64,000 nt of DNA, taken from CAVVPY01 sp963750295 (lineage in GTDB: Bacteria > Actinomycetota > Actinomycetes > Mycobacteriales > Jatrophihabitantaceae). The position numbers were made by a program, and so were the translations under genes. The notes beneath the pieces were generated by a model that was not told the origin of the DNA, ran no database searches, and saw only the letters and a program-made list of their open reading frames with translations. Below are positions 44,660 to 59,473 of the stretch, piece by piece (position 1 is the first letter of the stretch; every line of letters begins with the position of its first letter). The DNA lies in contig CAVVPY010000005.1 in the NCBI GenBank assembly GCA_963750295.1, positions 276,841 through 340,840 on the forward strand, written 5' to 3'.

Positions 44660-46837
44660 ATGAGCGACGACGAGCAACACCACGAATTGCCGGCGGATGC
44701 GCAACCGCCCGATCCGGCACCGGCCGACCCGGACCCGCGGACCGCTGATCCCTTCGAGGGACCGGACTGGTCGCGGCCTCGGCGGCGGCGGCGGTCGAGG
44801 CCGGATGTCGGCGATCTTCCCGCGGCCGACCCGTCCCTCGGCGCTGCCCCGGCGCGGCCCGAAGCAGCCGATGCGGGCGACGCAGCCGATGCGGGCGACG
44901 CAGCCGATGCGGGCGAGCGTGAACTGGCCCCGGAAGCACCGCGCGCAGAGGTACCGCGCCCCGATGTCGCGCAACTCGCCGAGCCAGGTCTGACCGACGG
45001 CCCCGCAGGCCCCGACGAGGCGGACGGGTCCGGACCTGACGCTGTCGAGATGGAACGAGTCCGGGTGCGCCGGCGCTCGCGCAAGCGGCGGAAGCGGCGG
45101 CGCCTGCGCCGCGTCCTGATCGGCTCGGGTTTCGTCCTCGGTGTGCTGATCATGATCGTCGGCTGGTTGCTCTACACCGGGCTTCGGGCCCGCACCGAAC
45201 TCGAGGCTGTGCGCGCTGAGGTGCACACGCTGCGCGCCGAGATCGCGGCCGGCGATCTTGCAGCAGCACGTGACACGGCGGGCGTGCTGCGCTCACACGC
45301 GCAGAAGGCCTACGACCTCACCAGCGATCCGCTCTGGGCGGCCACGGCCCACCTGCCGGCCATCGGCACCCCGCTCAAGAGCGTCCGCACGATCACCAAT
45401 GGGGTCGATCGGATCGCCACGCTCGTGCTGCCGGATCTGATCGACGCCACCGACAAGATCGACCCGAAGACGCTGCGCCGTCCCGACGGCAGCATCGACC
45501 TGGCGTCCATCCAGGCAGTCACACCGACGTTGACCGCCGCCGACGGTGAGCTGCGAACGGCGCTGACCCGCATTGCCGGCGCGCCGACCTCGACGTGGAT
45601 CAGCACGGTCGATACCGCCCGGGTCGATCTGCTCGATCAGCTCGGTGAGCTGTCCAAGACACTCGACACTGCTCGAACTGCCGCCGCGGTGCTGCCGCCG
45701 ATGCTCGGTGTCGACGGTCCGAAGAACTACCTGGTCAGCTTCCAGACGGAGGCGGAACTGCGCGGCACCGGCGGGCTTCCCGGCGCGTTCGCAATCCTGA
45801 CCGTCGACCACGGACGCTTCACGTTCAGCAAGTTCAACAGTGACACCGAGCTGAACCGGGCAACGGCGTCGGTCGACTTCGGCACCGACTTCAACCAGCT
45901 CTACGCCGGCGACAACGCGACGACCGAGTACGGCGACAGCAATGTCAGCCCGCACTTCCCCTACGCCGCCCAGATCTGGACGCAGATGTGGCAGCAGCAC
46001 ACCGGCCAGCACCTCGACGGCGCGATGACGCTCGACCCGACTGCGGTCAGTTACCTGCTCGCGGCAACCGGCCCGGTGACGCTGCCGGACAAGACCCGGG
46101 TCACGGCGCACAACGTCGTCGCGCTGACGCAGAACACCGCCTACCTGCGCTATGGCAACCGCAACGCCGAGCGCAAGGCGTTCCTGGTAGAGCTGGCCAA
46201 GGCCGTCAGCAAGCACCTGATCGACACGCGCGCCGACACCACCGCGTTGGTCAAGGCGGCCGCTCATGCGGCCAGCGAGTACCGGCTGCTCGTGTGGTCG
46301 ACGTCGGCGGAGGTCGAGGACCAGCTCGGGCACACCAAGATCAGCGGCGTCGTGCCCGACGGCTCGGCACCGTATGCCGGTGTTGCCATCAACAACGGCG
46401 CCGGCAACAAGCTGGACTACTTCCTCGACGCCTCGTTGACGCGCCAGAGCATCGGGTGCGGCGCCGTGCGGGATGTCACCGTGACGCTGCGGCTGTCCAA
46501 CGACTCGCCGCCCAACCAGCCGCGAGCCGTACTCGGGCTGACCAACCGGCCGAACGTGCGCCTCAAACCCGGCGACAACATCCTGATCGTCAACTACTAC
46601 GCGAGCCGGGGCGCCCAGCTCGCCGCGGTCACGCTCAACGGTGAGGTCTCGACGTCGGGCACCGGACGCGAGCGGGGGCATCCGGTCTACTCGGTGCGGA
46701 TCTATCTGCCGCGCGGGGTCCCGCAGACGCTCGTGCTGCACCTGCGTGAGCCAGCCTCTGCCGAGCCGCTCACGGTGCGCCCCCAGCCGATGGTCCGCCC
46801 GATGACCGTCAAGCTCGGCGAGACCCCCTGCGGGTGA
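44660..46837 (+). CDS. DUF4012 membrane protein of the polysaccharide locus
   Basis: This 725-residue protein has a disordered, acidic then strongly basic cytosolic N-terminus of about 150 residues (with ADAGDA repeats and RRSRKRRKRRRLRR), one membrane helix (VLIGSGFVLGVLIMIVGWLLY) and an extracellular DUF4012 domain with LRGTGGLPGAFAILTV and YRLLVWSTSAEVEDQLG. DUF4012 proteins occur in actinomycete glycan loci, and their role is not established. ATG at 44660 lies 15 bp after the hairpin. It precedes another membrane protein on the same strand by about 70 bp. Confidence 0.85.
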   Translation: MSDDEQHHELPADAQPPDPAPADPDPRTADPFEGPDWSRPRRRRRSRPDVGDLPAADPSLGAAPARPEAADAGDAADAGDAADAGERELAPEAPRAEVPRPDVAQLAEPGLTDGPAGPDEADGSGPDAVEMERVRVRRRSRKRRKRRRLRRVLIGSGFVLGVLIMIVGWLLYTGLRARTELEAVRAEVHTLRAEIAAGDLAAARDTAGVLRSHAQKAYDLTSDPLWAATAHLPAIGTPLKSVRTITNGVDRIATLVLPDLIDATDKIDPKTLRRPDGSIDLASIQAVTPTLTAADGELRTALTRIAGAPTSTWISTVDTARVDLLDQLGELSKTLDTARTAAAVLPPMLGVDGPKNYLVSFQTEAELRGTGGLPGAFAILTVDHGRFTFSKFNSDTELNRATASVDFGTDFNQLYAGDNATTEYGDSNVSPHFPYAAQIWTQMWQQHTGQHLDGAMTLDPTAVSYLLAATGPVTLPDKTRVTAHNVVALTQNTAYLRYGNRNAERKAFLVELAKAVSKHLIDTRADTTALVKAAAHAASEYRLLVWSTSAEVEDQLGHTKISGVVPDGSAPYAGVAINNGAGNKLDYFLDASLTRQSIGCGAVRDVTVTLRLSNDSPPNQPRAVLGLTNRPNVRLKPGDNILIVNYYASRGAQLAAVTLNGEVSTSGTGRERGHPVYSVRIYLPRGVPQTLVLHLREPASAEPLTVRPQPMVRPMTVKLGETPCG
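44864..44917 (+). repeat. Three 18-bp tandem repeats in the DUF4012 gene
   Basis: GCAGCCGATGCGGGCGAC occurs three times (44864-44881, 44882-44899, 44900-44917, the last with one change), encoding ADAGDA units in the disordered N-terminus. The period keeps the frame. Confidence 0.9.
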
Positions 46838-46908
46838 GGCCCGGCGGGCAGCCGGCTCGCGGGAAACGACCCGAAAGCACTGGGCTGCTGTGGGACAATG
46901 GTGGACCA

Positions 46909-48496
46909 GTGAACGAGCTCGTGAGTCGACCCCCGCGCGCGCACCTGGCGTTGCTCGCATCGATGCTCGTCGCCGTCGTGAGTGCGGTGTGCTTCGTCGT
47001 CATCGCCCCGAACGTCAACGACATCTTCGCCGGGCTCGCCCGTGAGTCCGCCGTGCAGCACGGTGTCGGGCTCACCTACTGGTTCTCGTGGTACGGCGGG
47101 GGGACGACACCGGGCAACTACTCGATCATCACCCCGTACCTGTCGGCGGCGATCGGGGCGGCGGTCCTGATCGGCATCGCGACGGTGGCCATCACCCCAC
47201 TGGCCTGGCTGGCGATGCGGGGCACGCGGCACCCCGTGGCCGGTGTCTGGGTGGCGACGTTCACGGCGGGGCTGAACCTGTGGTCGGGACGGGTGCCGTT
47301 CGCACTCGGCAGCGCGTTCGCGCTCGGTGCGCTGATCGCGGTGCGGCACCGGCGAACCGGTTACGCGGTGCCGCTGGCCGTGCTCGCGGTGCTGTCGTCG
47401 CCGGTCGCGGGCGTCTTCGCCGGGGTCGTCCTGGCCGGGGTGTTCCTCGTCCGGCCCGACTACCGCCGTACCAGCGTGATCACCGGCCTCGCGATCGGGG
47501 CGACGCTGCTCACGGTGGCCGTCGTCTTCGGCTCACCGGGGCCGCAGAGCTTCGCCTTCACCGCGCTCCTGCAACTCGTCGCGACGCTCGGCCTGTTCTT
47601 CCTGGCCTCGCCCCCCGGGTACGTCCGGGTGAGCATGTGGCTGGTGCTCCTCGCCGCGCCGGTGGTCTTCCTCGATCCCGAACGGGCTCGGCGACAACCT
47701 GCTGCGCCTGGGCTGGTACGTGCTGCCCGCGGCCATCATCGCGACCGCCGCGCGCAGCAGGGTGGTGGCGGCGCTGGCGATCTCGGCCGCACTGTTCCTG
47801 TCCACGAACCAGACCGTGGGGGACGTGCGCGCCGCCGCCGACGAGACCGCGGACGTCGCCTACTACCAAAGCCTCATCGACCAGGTCGACGGCATGCAGG
47901 ACGAGCTGAGCCAGTACCGGCTCGAGGTGGTCGAGAACGGCACGCACACCGGCGCCTTCGCGTTGCTCAACCACGCGATGCTCGCCCGCGGCTGGGAGTA
48001 CCAGGACGACTTCGCGCTCAACCGGCCGATCACCAAACCCACCCTGGACGCGACGACCTACAAGATCTGGCTGCAGGACAACGCGGTGGGTTTCGTCGCG
48101 ATCGCCAGCGGCGCCCGCAAACCCACGCCCGAGTACCTGCTGGTCTCCGAGCACCGGCCCAGCTACCTCAGCGAGGTGTGGCACGACCAGCGGTGGACGC
48201 TGTACTCGGTCACCGATCCCAACCCGATCGTGAAGGCACCGATGTCGGTCGCCGAGCACAGCCAGTCCGAACTGGTGCTGCGCGTGCCCTGCGTGTGCAC
48301 GTTCACCGTCCGGGTGCACTTCTCGCGCTATCTGGGGGCGCAGCTGCGTCCGCCGGAGCCCGATCCGAGCGGCACGACCCGCGACCGGGTGCCCGCCGTG
48401 CTCGAGGACGACGGGTTCGGCTGGACCCGGATGACCGTCACCGAAGCCGGCGATTACGTCCTGTCGGGCGATCTCACCCACGGCCTGCTGGGCTGA
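46909..48496 (+). CDS. Polytopic membrane protein with extracellular C-terminal domain (frameshifted)
   Basis: This protein of about 528 residues has some ten hydrophobic helices (LALLASMLVAVVSAVCFVVIAP, LSAAIGAAVLIGIATVAITPLAWLA and others) and, after about residue 290, a soluble region with CVCTFTVRVHFSRYLGAQLRPP and WTRMTVTEAGDYVLSG. No family is recognised with confidence. The frame breaks at 47674, where VVFL-IPNGLGDNLL is restored by removing one G. GTG at 46909 is the start. Its place after DUF4012 suggests a part in export or modification of the surface glycan. Confidence 0.72.
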
Positions 48497-48537
48497 CCCA
48501 GCCCGGTGGTCGGATGTGAGCCCCCGCACATCGGGAA

Positions 48538-48558
48538 CTTGAGCGGCCTCGACTCAGT
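48538..48558 (+). promoter_or_regulatory. HAIR operator upstream of dnaK (HspR site)
   Basis: CTTGAGC-N7-ACTCAGT at 48538-48558 matches the HspR inverted repeat consensus CTTGAGT-N7-ACTCAAG at 11 of 14 positions with the correct spacing. A TTGACA box follows at 48563-48568, with only a weak -10 about 18 bases later. The dnaK ATG lies 95 bp downstream. Confidence 0.78.
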
Positions 48559-48653
48559 TCTTTTGACAGAGCCCCTGTCCGGCAGGCACCATGGCCGGCG
48601 GACCGGCACATCACGCTGAATCAGAACAACACCGATAGAAGGAGCCAGCAGCC

Positions 48654-50516
<1,863 letters not shown>

Positions 50517-50520
<4 letters not shown>

Positions 50521-51201
50521 GTAGCAAGAACAAGCCCCGTCCCATCGAGCCGGAGCATGTGGTGATTCGCGACAACCGCAAGATCGATCGGCGAAGGCTG
50601 CCGCGCCCGACCCGGCTCCGGCCGGGTCCGGGTCCGGTGCCGAGGTGGCGCCCGAGACCGGTCAGGTGCCGATGGTCGAGGCGAGCGCTGCTGGAGGAGC
50701 GCACTCACGACCTGCAGCGGTTGCAGGCCGAGTACGCGAACTACCGCAAGCGCGCCGAGCGTGAGCGGCTGGCCGCGGGCGACTCCGCGGTCAGCCGGGT
50801 GCTCGCCGACCTGCTGCCCGTCCTCGACGACATCGACCGGGCCCGCGCAGCACGGGATCTGACCGGCGGGCTCAAGGCGGTGGCCGACCATCTCGACTCG
50901 GTGTTCACCAAGCTCGGGCTGGCGGCGTTCGGCGAGGTCGGTGACCGCTTCGATCCCGAGATCCACGAGGCGGTCATGCACGACGAGAGCGCCGAGGTCA
51001 CCGAGCCGACCTGCACGATGGTGATGCGGCCCGGCTACAAGCACAACGACCGGCTGCTGCGTCCGGCGATGGTCGGCGTGAGCGACCCGGCCGACCCGCC
51101 GTCCGCTGTTGCCGAGCCGAGGTCGCAGCAGTTGGGCCAGACTGAGCGACGGGCCGGCTGACGCGGATCCGGTGGTGGTCGACCCGGACGTCGAGAGCTG
51201 A
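50517..51201 (+). CDS. grpE: GrpE, DnaK nucleotide exchange factor (frameshifted)
   Basis: GrpE releases ADP from DnaK. The core LLEERTHDLQRLQAEYANYRKRAERERLAAGDSAVSRVLADLLPVLDDIDRA and the C-terminal FDPEIHEAVMHDES...MRPGYKHNDRLLRPAMVGV are clear. The linker around 50589-50687 needs three one-base corrections to read KIDGKAAAPDPAPAG. A further one near 51144 would give an acidic end stopping at 51201; without it the frame stops at 51161. GTG 50517 overlaps the dnaK stop. Confidence 0.88.
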
Positions 51202-51217
51202 TCGGGGAGGTGACGCC

Positions 51218-52391
51218 GTGAGCGCGAAGGACTATGTCGAGAAGGACTACTACGCCGCGCTCGGCGTCGCCAAGGACGCGAACGCAGCGGACATCAAGAA
51301 GGCCTACCGCAAGCTGGCCCGCGAGCTGCACCCGGACAAGAACCCGGGCGACGCCAAGTCCGAGGCGCGGTTCAAGGAGGTCTCGGAGGCCTACGACGTG
51401 CTCTCCGACGCCGCGAAGCGCAAGGAGTACGACGAGGCGCGGACGCTGTTCGGCAACGGCGGCGGGTTCCGGCCCGGGCGGTTACGGTGCCGGCTACGGG
51501 GGCGGCTCGAACTTCGACATGAGCGACCTGTTCGGCGCCAGCAGCGGGCTCGGCGACCTGTTCACCGACCTGTTCGGCGCGAACCAACCCAGCGCCGGGC
51601 GGCGTAGCAGCCCGAGCGGCGCCGCGACGCGCGGCCAGGACGTCAGCGCGGAGGTCGAGCTCGGCTTCGACGAGGCGGTGCGCGGCACGACGCTGCCGCT
51701 GAAGCTGTCGGGCCCGGCGCAGTGCCGTACCTGCCTGGGTCGCGGCGCGCAAGCCGGGCACGTCGCCGCACCGGTGCGCGACGTGCGGCGGCAGCGGGTT
51801 CGTCAGCCGCAACCAGGGCGCGTTCGGGTTCAGCGAGCCGTGCCGCGATTGCCGCGGCAGCGGCCAGGTCGATCGACGACCCGTGCCCGGACTGCCACGG
51901 CAGCGGGTCGACCACGCAGATCCGCACGATCAGCGTCCGGGTGCCGGCCGGGCGTCCGCGACGGGGCGCGGCTGCGGGTGCCCGGCCGCGGCTCGCCCGG
52001 TCAGCGGGGCGGGCCGGCCGGTGACCTGTACGTGACCGTGCACGTCGGCGCGCACCCGCTGTTCCGGCGCAGCGGGGACGACCTGACGCTGACCGTCCCG
52101 ATCACCTACGCCGAGGCGGCGCTGGGCACGACGTTGCGCGTGCCGACGCTCGACGGTGCGGTGTCGCTGCGGGTGGCGCCGGGCACGCCGTCCGGGCAGA
52201 CGCTGCGGGTGCGCGGCCGCGGGGTGACCACGGCAAGAACGTCGGCGACCTGCTCGTCACCGTCGAGGTGGCCGTGCCGAAGAAGCTCGTCGCACGAGGC
52301 GCGCGAGGCGCTGGAGAAGTACGCGGCCACGCAGGCCGAGGACCCGCGTCCGGAGATCACCGCGGCGTTGGGGCGTGGCGATCATGGCTGA
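51218..52391 (+). CDS. dnaJ: DnaJ, Hsp40 co-chaperone with zinc-finger domain (frameshifted)
   Basis: The J domain (DYYAALGVAKDANAADIKKAYRKLARELHPDKNPGD, with HPD) is intact. The Gly/Phe region, four Cys-rich CxxCxGxG-type repeats and the C-terminal peptide-binding domain (LYVTVHVGAHPLFRRSGDDLTLTVPITYAEAALG) are spread over three frames. Corrections are needed near 51479, 51750, 51871, 51953, 52230 (a missing C) and 52292. GTG 51218 follows GGGGAGG. The end overlaps hspR by seven bases. This is the DnaJ1-type partner in actinomycete dnaK operons. Confidence 0.88.
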
Positions 52392-52781
52392 GCGGCGCCC
52401 GCGCCCGAGACGTGCCCGAGGACGCCGCCGTCTTCGTCATCTCGGTGGCCGCCGAACTCGCCGGCATGCACGCGCAGACGCTGCGGCAGTACGACCGGCT
52501 GGGCCTGGTGACGCCCGGGCCGCACCGCCGGCGGTGGCCGGCGCTACTCGCCGCGCGACGTGGCGCTGCTGCGCGAGGTGCAGCGACTCTCGCAGGACGA
52601 GGGCGTCAGCCTGGCCGGCATCAAGCGGATCATCGAACTCGAGTCCGCAGGTGGACGCACTGCGCCGCGAAGGTCGCCGAACTCGCCGCCGAACTGGACC
52701 ACGCGCACCGCGAACTGATGGCGCGCCGCGGCCCGACGACCTCCCTGGTCGTCTGGACGCCCGCAGCCCCGCCGCCGCTGA
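52385..52781 (+). CDS. hspR: HspR, heat-shock repressor (MerR family, frameshifted)
   Basis: HspR represses dnaK and clpB by binding HAIR sites. The MerR-type DNA-binding region is visible in pieces: VFVISVAAELAGMHAQTLRQYDRLGLVTPG, YSPRDVALLREVQRLSQDEGVSLAGIKRIIELE and AELAAELDHAHRELMARRG. At least four indels separate the pieces. After correction the protein is about 130 residues and ends TSLVVWTPQPRRR at a TGA at 52779-52781. ATG 52385 overlaps the dnaJ stop. Confidence 0.86.
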
Positions 52782-52897
52782 CGATCAGCCGGGCTTCGTC
52801 CTCCCCGTCCGCGCCAGCTGCTGCACCGTTCCGCGAGTCACGGTTCCGTGCGCCGGAATCGAGCGTCGTGGTCGCACGGAACCGTAACTCGCTCGAA

Positions 52898-52918
52898 GTT
52901 GAGCGGAACAGACTCAAG
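52898..52918 (+). promoter_or_regulatory. HAIR operator upstream of clpB (HspR site)
   Basis: GTTGAGC-N7-ACTCAAG lies at 52898-52918. The right half is a perfect consensus and the left matches five of seven positions. It ends 48 bp before the clpB start, matching the arrangement at dnaK. Confidence 0.82.
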
Positions 52919-52966
52919 TTTGGCAGCGTTGCTGTCAGCAGGACTCCGAACGCGAAGGATGGACCC

Positions 52967-55581
<2,615 letters not shown>

Positions 55582-55611
55582 CTGGATCATCGACCCGCAG
55601 AGTGCGACCAT

Positions 55612-55643
55612 GTGGCGCGGCGCCGGATTCGGCGCCGCGCCAC
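55612..55643. terminator. GC-rich hairpin downstream of clpB
   Basis: GTGGCGCGGCGCC and its inverse flank the loop GGATTC, 30 bp after the clpB stop. It has no U tract and is a likely terminator. Confidence 0.85.
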
Positions 55644-55702
55644 GTGCGGCCAGGGAGGGACGTCGAGTCCCGGCGCGCCTGCCACGTTGTTCGGGAGATG
55701 CG

Positions 55703-56056
55703 ATGACCTACTCCGGGGACCCGTTCCGCAAGCCCGACGACGGTCCGTCGTACGGCAACGAACCCCAGCGGGCGCACCAGTACGGGCCGCCCGCCTACCC
55801 GCAGCCGCCGTACGGCTACGGGTACCCACCGCCGCCGCGGGCAACGAACGGGTTCGCGATCGCCTCGATGGTGCTCGGCATCCTGTGGCTGTACTGGATC
55901 GGCAGCATCCTCGCGCTGATCTTCGGCTACGTGGCGCGCAGCCAGATCCGTGAGCGCAACGAGGGCGGGGACGGGATGGCGATCGCCGGCATCGTGCTCG
56001 GCTGGGTCGGCATCGCGACGTTGATCCTGTTCTTCGGCGTCTTCGCGTCCATGTAG
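55703..56056 (+). CDS. DUF4190 small membrane protein
   Basis: The 117-residue protein has a Pro/Tyr/Gly-rich cytosolic N-terminus (PPAYPQPPYGYGYPPPP) and two helices with the DUF4190 pattern (ATNGFAIASMVLGILWLYWIGSILALIFGYVARSQIRE...GMAIAGIVLGWVGIATLILFFGVF). Its role is unknown; family members are common in actinomycetes. ATG 55703 follows GGGAGATGCG. The frame is intact. It converges on three related membrane genes on the minus strand. Confidence 0.85.
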   Translation: MTYSGDPFRKPDDGPSYGNEPQRAHQYGPPAYPQPPYGYGYPPPPRATNGFAIASMVLGILWLYWIGSILALIFGYVARSQIRERNEGGDGMAIAGIVLGWVGIATLILFFGVFASM

Positions 56057-56060
56057 GACG

Positions 56061-56426
56061 TCAGCCGCGGAACGCCGCCGTGTAGGTGATCAGGACGCCG
56101 GGGATCAGCCCGATCACGCCGAGGATCAGCCCGCACACCGCGAACATCCACGCCGTCTCACCGGGCGGCGCGCCGGTAGCGCGGTGCAACTGCACGCCGC
56201 GTCCGGCGATCGCGAGGCCGAGCAGCGTGAGCATCAGGTCCAGGAACGGGACGAAGAACAGCAGCAGCCCGAGCGCGGCGGCAGCGCATCCGGCGACGCC
56301 GTAGCCGAGGGCGAGCCGGCGCGGGTCCGGCCCGTCCGTCCCGCCCGCCGGCAGTCGCTCATAGGGCGGCCTCGCTCCGCTCGGCTCGTGATTCGCATGC
56401 TGCTGTGCTGAATGATTCGCTCGCAA
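56061..56426 (-). CDS. Small membrane protein with two helices
   Basis: The 121-residue protein has a hydrophilic N-terminus of about 40 residues and two to three hydrophobic segments (LGYGVAGCAAAALGLLLFFVPFLDLMLTLLGLAIAG, WMFAVCGLILGVIGLIPGVLI). No family was assigned. The general layout is like that of the neighbouring DUF4190 proteins. The start is uncertain within the first 15 codons. It converges with the DUF4190 gene, with four bases between the stops. Confidence 0.7.
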   Translation of the reverse strand: MRANHSAQQHANHEPSGARPPYERLPAGGTDGPDPRRLALGYGVAGCAAAALGLLLFFVPFLDLMLTLLGLAIAGRGVQLHRATGAPPGETAWMFAVCGLILGVIGLIPGVLITYTAAFRG

Positions 56427-56432
56427 GCTCGC

Positions 56433-57018
56433 TCATGCCGGCGGACGCAGCCAGTTGGTGACCGCGCGGGTCCAGGCCAGCGACAGCGCGACGATCGCGA
56501 GCGCGGCGTAGATCAGCGCCCAGAACACGGCACCGCCGTCGAAGTCCGCCGCGGATCAGCCAGTACAACGACTCGGCCACGACGATCCCGCCGCCGATGC
56601 TCAGCAGGATCCGCCCGGTCGGATTGCGTCCGGCGAACGAGACACCGCCCGCGATGAGCAGCCCGCCGGACACGAAGTTGAGCACCCCGTCGAGGGCCAC
56701 CTCGGCGGTTCCATCGAGTGCGAACCGCCGGTGAGGTCGTCGAGTTGGTCGAGTTCGGAGGCGAGGATCAGCAAGCGCGATGCCGGCGGCGATCAGCAGG
56801 CCGGCCGCGACGTAGCCGAGCACCGCGGCCGCCGTCGCCGTCGCGGGGCGCCGGCTCCCGGGCGCCGGCGGGTAGCCGTACGGATAGGGGTACGGCGGCG
56901 GGTACTGCCCGTGCTGTGGCGGGTAGGCCGGCGGGCCGTACTGCGGGTAGCCGTAGCCCGGCTGCGCTGCGCCCGACGCGTACCCCTGGTTCGGGTCGTA
57001 CGGATCGCCCGGCTGCAT
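56433..57018 (-). CDS. Pro/Tyr-rich membrane protein (frameshifted)
   Basis: The N-terminus is a Gly/Pro/Tyr repeat region (PGYGYPQYGPPAYPPQHGQYPPPYPYPYGY), then hydrophobic segments (AAAVLGYVAAGLLIAAGIAL, LDGVLNFVSGGLLIAGGVSFAG, then FDGGAVFWALIYAALAIVALSLAW in another frame). At least two indels are needed to join them; a natural end NWLRPPA lies at 56433-56435. No function is recognised. It is probably one of a cluster of DUF4190-like proteins. Confidence 0.65.
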
Positions 57019-57072
57019 GACGACGACGATATCTGCCGCGGTCGCCCAGCACCCTGCCGCGGCGACCGAGGA

Positions 57073-57769
57073 TCAGCTGATGAAGTCGCGCACGCAGTCC
57101 TCGTACTGGCTCGTCGCGCTGTCGTACTGCCCGCAGGCGTTGTTGACGTGGACGTACAGGACGGTCATCAGCACGGCGAGGACGGTCCCGACCGCGGCGC
57201 AGGCCAGACCGGCGATCGCCAGGTTGCGACCCTCGCGGTACGGCGAGCGCTTCGCCTCGTTGAGCGCCAGGACGCCGAACACGACGGCGAGGACGATCGG
57301 GACGACGTCGATCACGCTCGCGAGCGACACCACGATCGAGGCGATGCCGAGGCACAGCGAGGCCACGGCCTTGCCGGTGCGGCGGCGCGGTGGCGGGGCG
57401 TACGGGTAGGGCTGGCCGTAGGGCTGCTGGCCGTACGGCTGCTGGTACGGCTGGTACTGCGGCGCCGCCGGCGTACGGCGGCGGGGGCGACGGGGTGTAG
57501 GTCGGCCGGTCGTGGCTCGGCGGCTGGTACCCGCCGCCATAGCTGCCGCGGACGCACGGACGGGGGCGGCGGCGTCGCGGGGCCGGCTGCGCCGGCGGCT
57601 GGTAGCCCTTGTAGCCCGGCGGCGCGTACTCCGGCGGGATCGGGTGGTCGGGTGCGCCGAAGCGGTACGGGTCGAAGTCCGGTTCGGCCTCGGGCTCCGG
57701 CCGGCTCTCCGACTTGTCGAACGAGACGGGTTCCGCGTCGCCGTCCGGTCGCTCGGGCGGCACGGTCAT
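57073..57769 (-). CDS. DUF4190-like Pro-rich membrane protein (frameshifted)
   Basis: The acidic and Pro-rich N-terminus (FDPYRFGAPDHPIPPEYAPPGYKGYQPP) continues in other frames as repeated QPYGQQPYGQ and then the DUF4190 core KAVASLCLGIASIVVSLASVIDVVPIVLAVVFGVLALNEA...AIAGLACAAVGTVLAVLMTVLYV. Several indels occur in the Pro/Gly/Tyr region, a repetitive area where errors are hard to place. The C-terminus has two Cys in NACGQYDSATSQYEDC. Its function is unknown. Confidence 0.72.
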
Positions 57770-57885
57770 CGCGGGCGTCCCTTCAGTCGTCCCAGCCGGT
57801 TGCGGCTGGCTCCCGCACTCTAACCAAGGCGGTTGTGCTGTCCGGAGCGTCGAAGGCGCCGTGTTCCGGCACGTACACTCCGCCC

Positions 57886-58691
57886 GTGAGCGAGATTTCC
57901 TTGGACAAGTCGGCTCCGCGCGGTGGTGAGTCGCGTACCGGCCGCGCCCGCCCGCCCCGTCCCGCCCGTCCGGACGTGCCGAAGGTGCCCACGACCCGCA
58001 CCATCGACCTCGCGGGGATCGCCCTCGGCGTCATGGCGCTGGCGCTCTGGGTGCGCGTGCTCTCGCTGGCGGGCAACACCGACACGCTCGTCGCGTACCT
58101 GACCAAGTCCAACAACGACGCCGACAATCCGGTCAAGGACTACGCCGCGCAGGTCATGAACGACGTGCACCGGCTGCGCGTCGGCAACCTGATCTCGGCG
58201 ATCGTGCCTCACAGGCGTCACCGCGCTGATCATCATGCTGATGCGGCGCACGCGCACCGCCTCGTCGTCGCGCTGGGCGCTGCTGATCATCCTCATCCTG
58301 ACGAGCACGCCGTTCTACGTCATCCCGATCACGGGCTTCCCCAGGTCTGGCGCAAGTCGCCGGCGTGGTCGCCGGCATCGGCTCCGTGGCCGCCATCGTG
58401 CTGGTGTTCCTGCCGCAGTCGACGCAGTACTTCCGCGCCTGCCGCGAGGCAAGCGTCCCGCCGGAGCTGCGCGGCCAGCCGCGTCCGTCGCTCGGCTCGC
58501 TGTTCCGTCCGAAGTCCGCGCGCACCGCCGCCGGTGCGACCGCGACCCGGCCGGCTGCGGCCCGTCCGTCGATCGCCGCGTCCTCGGCGAAGGCGAAGGC
58601 CAAGGTGCGCAGCGACGCGGAGGCGGTCGCCAAGGGCGCGGAGCTCGCCCGCGCCCGCGCCAAGTCGAGCAAGTCGCGCCGGTCGGTGTAG
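57886..58691 (+). CDS. Membrane protein of unknown function (frameshifted)
   Basis: The protein of about 265 residues has a basic N-terminus (RTGRARPPRPARPDVPKVPTTRT), a helix (IDLAGIALGVMALALWVRVL), further helices in other frames (WALLIILILTSTPFYVIPITGF, VAGVVAGIGSVAAIVLVFLPQSTQYFRA), and a basic, Ala/Lys-rich C-terminus ending KSSKSRRSV. Corrections are needed near 58207 and 58340-58365. It lies directly upstream of an SDR gene. No family was identified. Confidence 0.7.
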
Positions 58692-58694
58692 CCC

Positions 58695-59463
58695 GTGCCG
58701 GCGGCAGTCGTCACCGGCGCGAGCGCCGGGCTCGGTGCGGAGTTCGCACGCCAGCTCGCCGCGCTCGGCTACGACCTGGTGCTCGTCGCGCGTGACGCGG
58801 AGCGGCTCGCGGCGTCCGCGGACGAGCTGACCCGCAGCACCGCGTCGCGGTCGAGGTCCTGCCGGCCGACCTGCTCACCGACGCCGGGTGTGCCGGCGGT
58901 CGCCGCGCGGCTCGCGGATCCCGAACGTCCTGTCGACGTCCTGGTGAACAACGCCGGCTTCGGGATGTACCGCGCGTTCGGCGCCGGCGACCTCGGCAGC
59001 CGAGGAGCGCCAGCTCGACCTCAACGTCCGCACCGTGCTCCGGCTCAGCCACGCCGCCGTGCGGCAGATGACGGCGCGCAACAGCGGGCGCATCGTCAAC
59101 GTCTCGTCCGTCGCCGGGTTCGTCCCGCGCGGGTCGAACGCGACGTACTCGGCGAGCAAGGCGTGGGTGACGATGTTCAGCGAGGGACTGTCGGTGCAGC
59201 TGCGCGGCACGGGCGTGACGGTGACCGCGGTCTGCCCGGGCTTCACCCACACCGAGTTCCACGAGCGCGCGAACGCCGACATGAGCCACGTCCCGGACCG
59301 GATGTGGCTGTCGGCCGAGCAGGTCGTCCGCGAGGGGCTGGCCGACGCGTTCGCGGGACGGCCGATCAGCGTCCCGTCGCGGCAGTACCGGCGGCTGGTG
59401 CTGCTGTCGCGGCTGGCGCCGCGCACGCTGCTGCGCAACATCATGGCGCGGCGGGCGTTCTAG
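58695..59463 (+). CDS. Short-chain dehydrogenase/reductase (frameshifted)
   Basis: An SDR of about 255 residues. The NAD(P) motif is VVTGASAGLGAEFARQLAALGYDLVLVARD, followed by VLVNNAGFGMY, then RIVNVSSVAGF (Ser) and YSASKAW (Tyr-x3-Lys). The C-terminal part TVTAVCPGFTHTEFHERA is in another frame. Indels lie near 58840-58880 and 59000. Substrate unknown. GTG at 58695 begins four bases after the previous stop, suggesting co-transcription. Confidence 0.85.
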
Positions 59464-59473
59464 TCTGGCTGCC

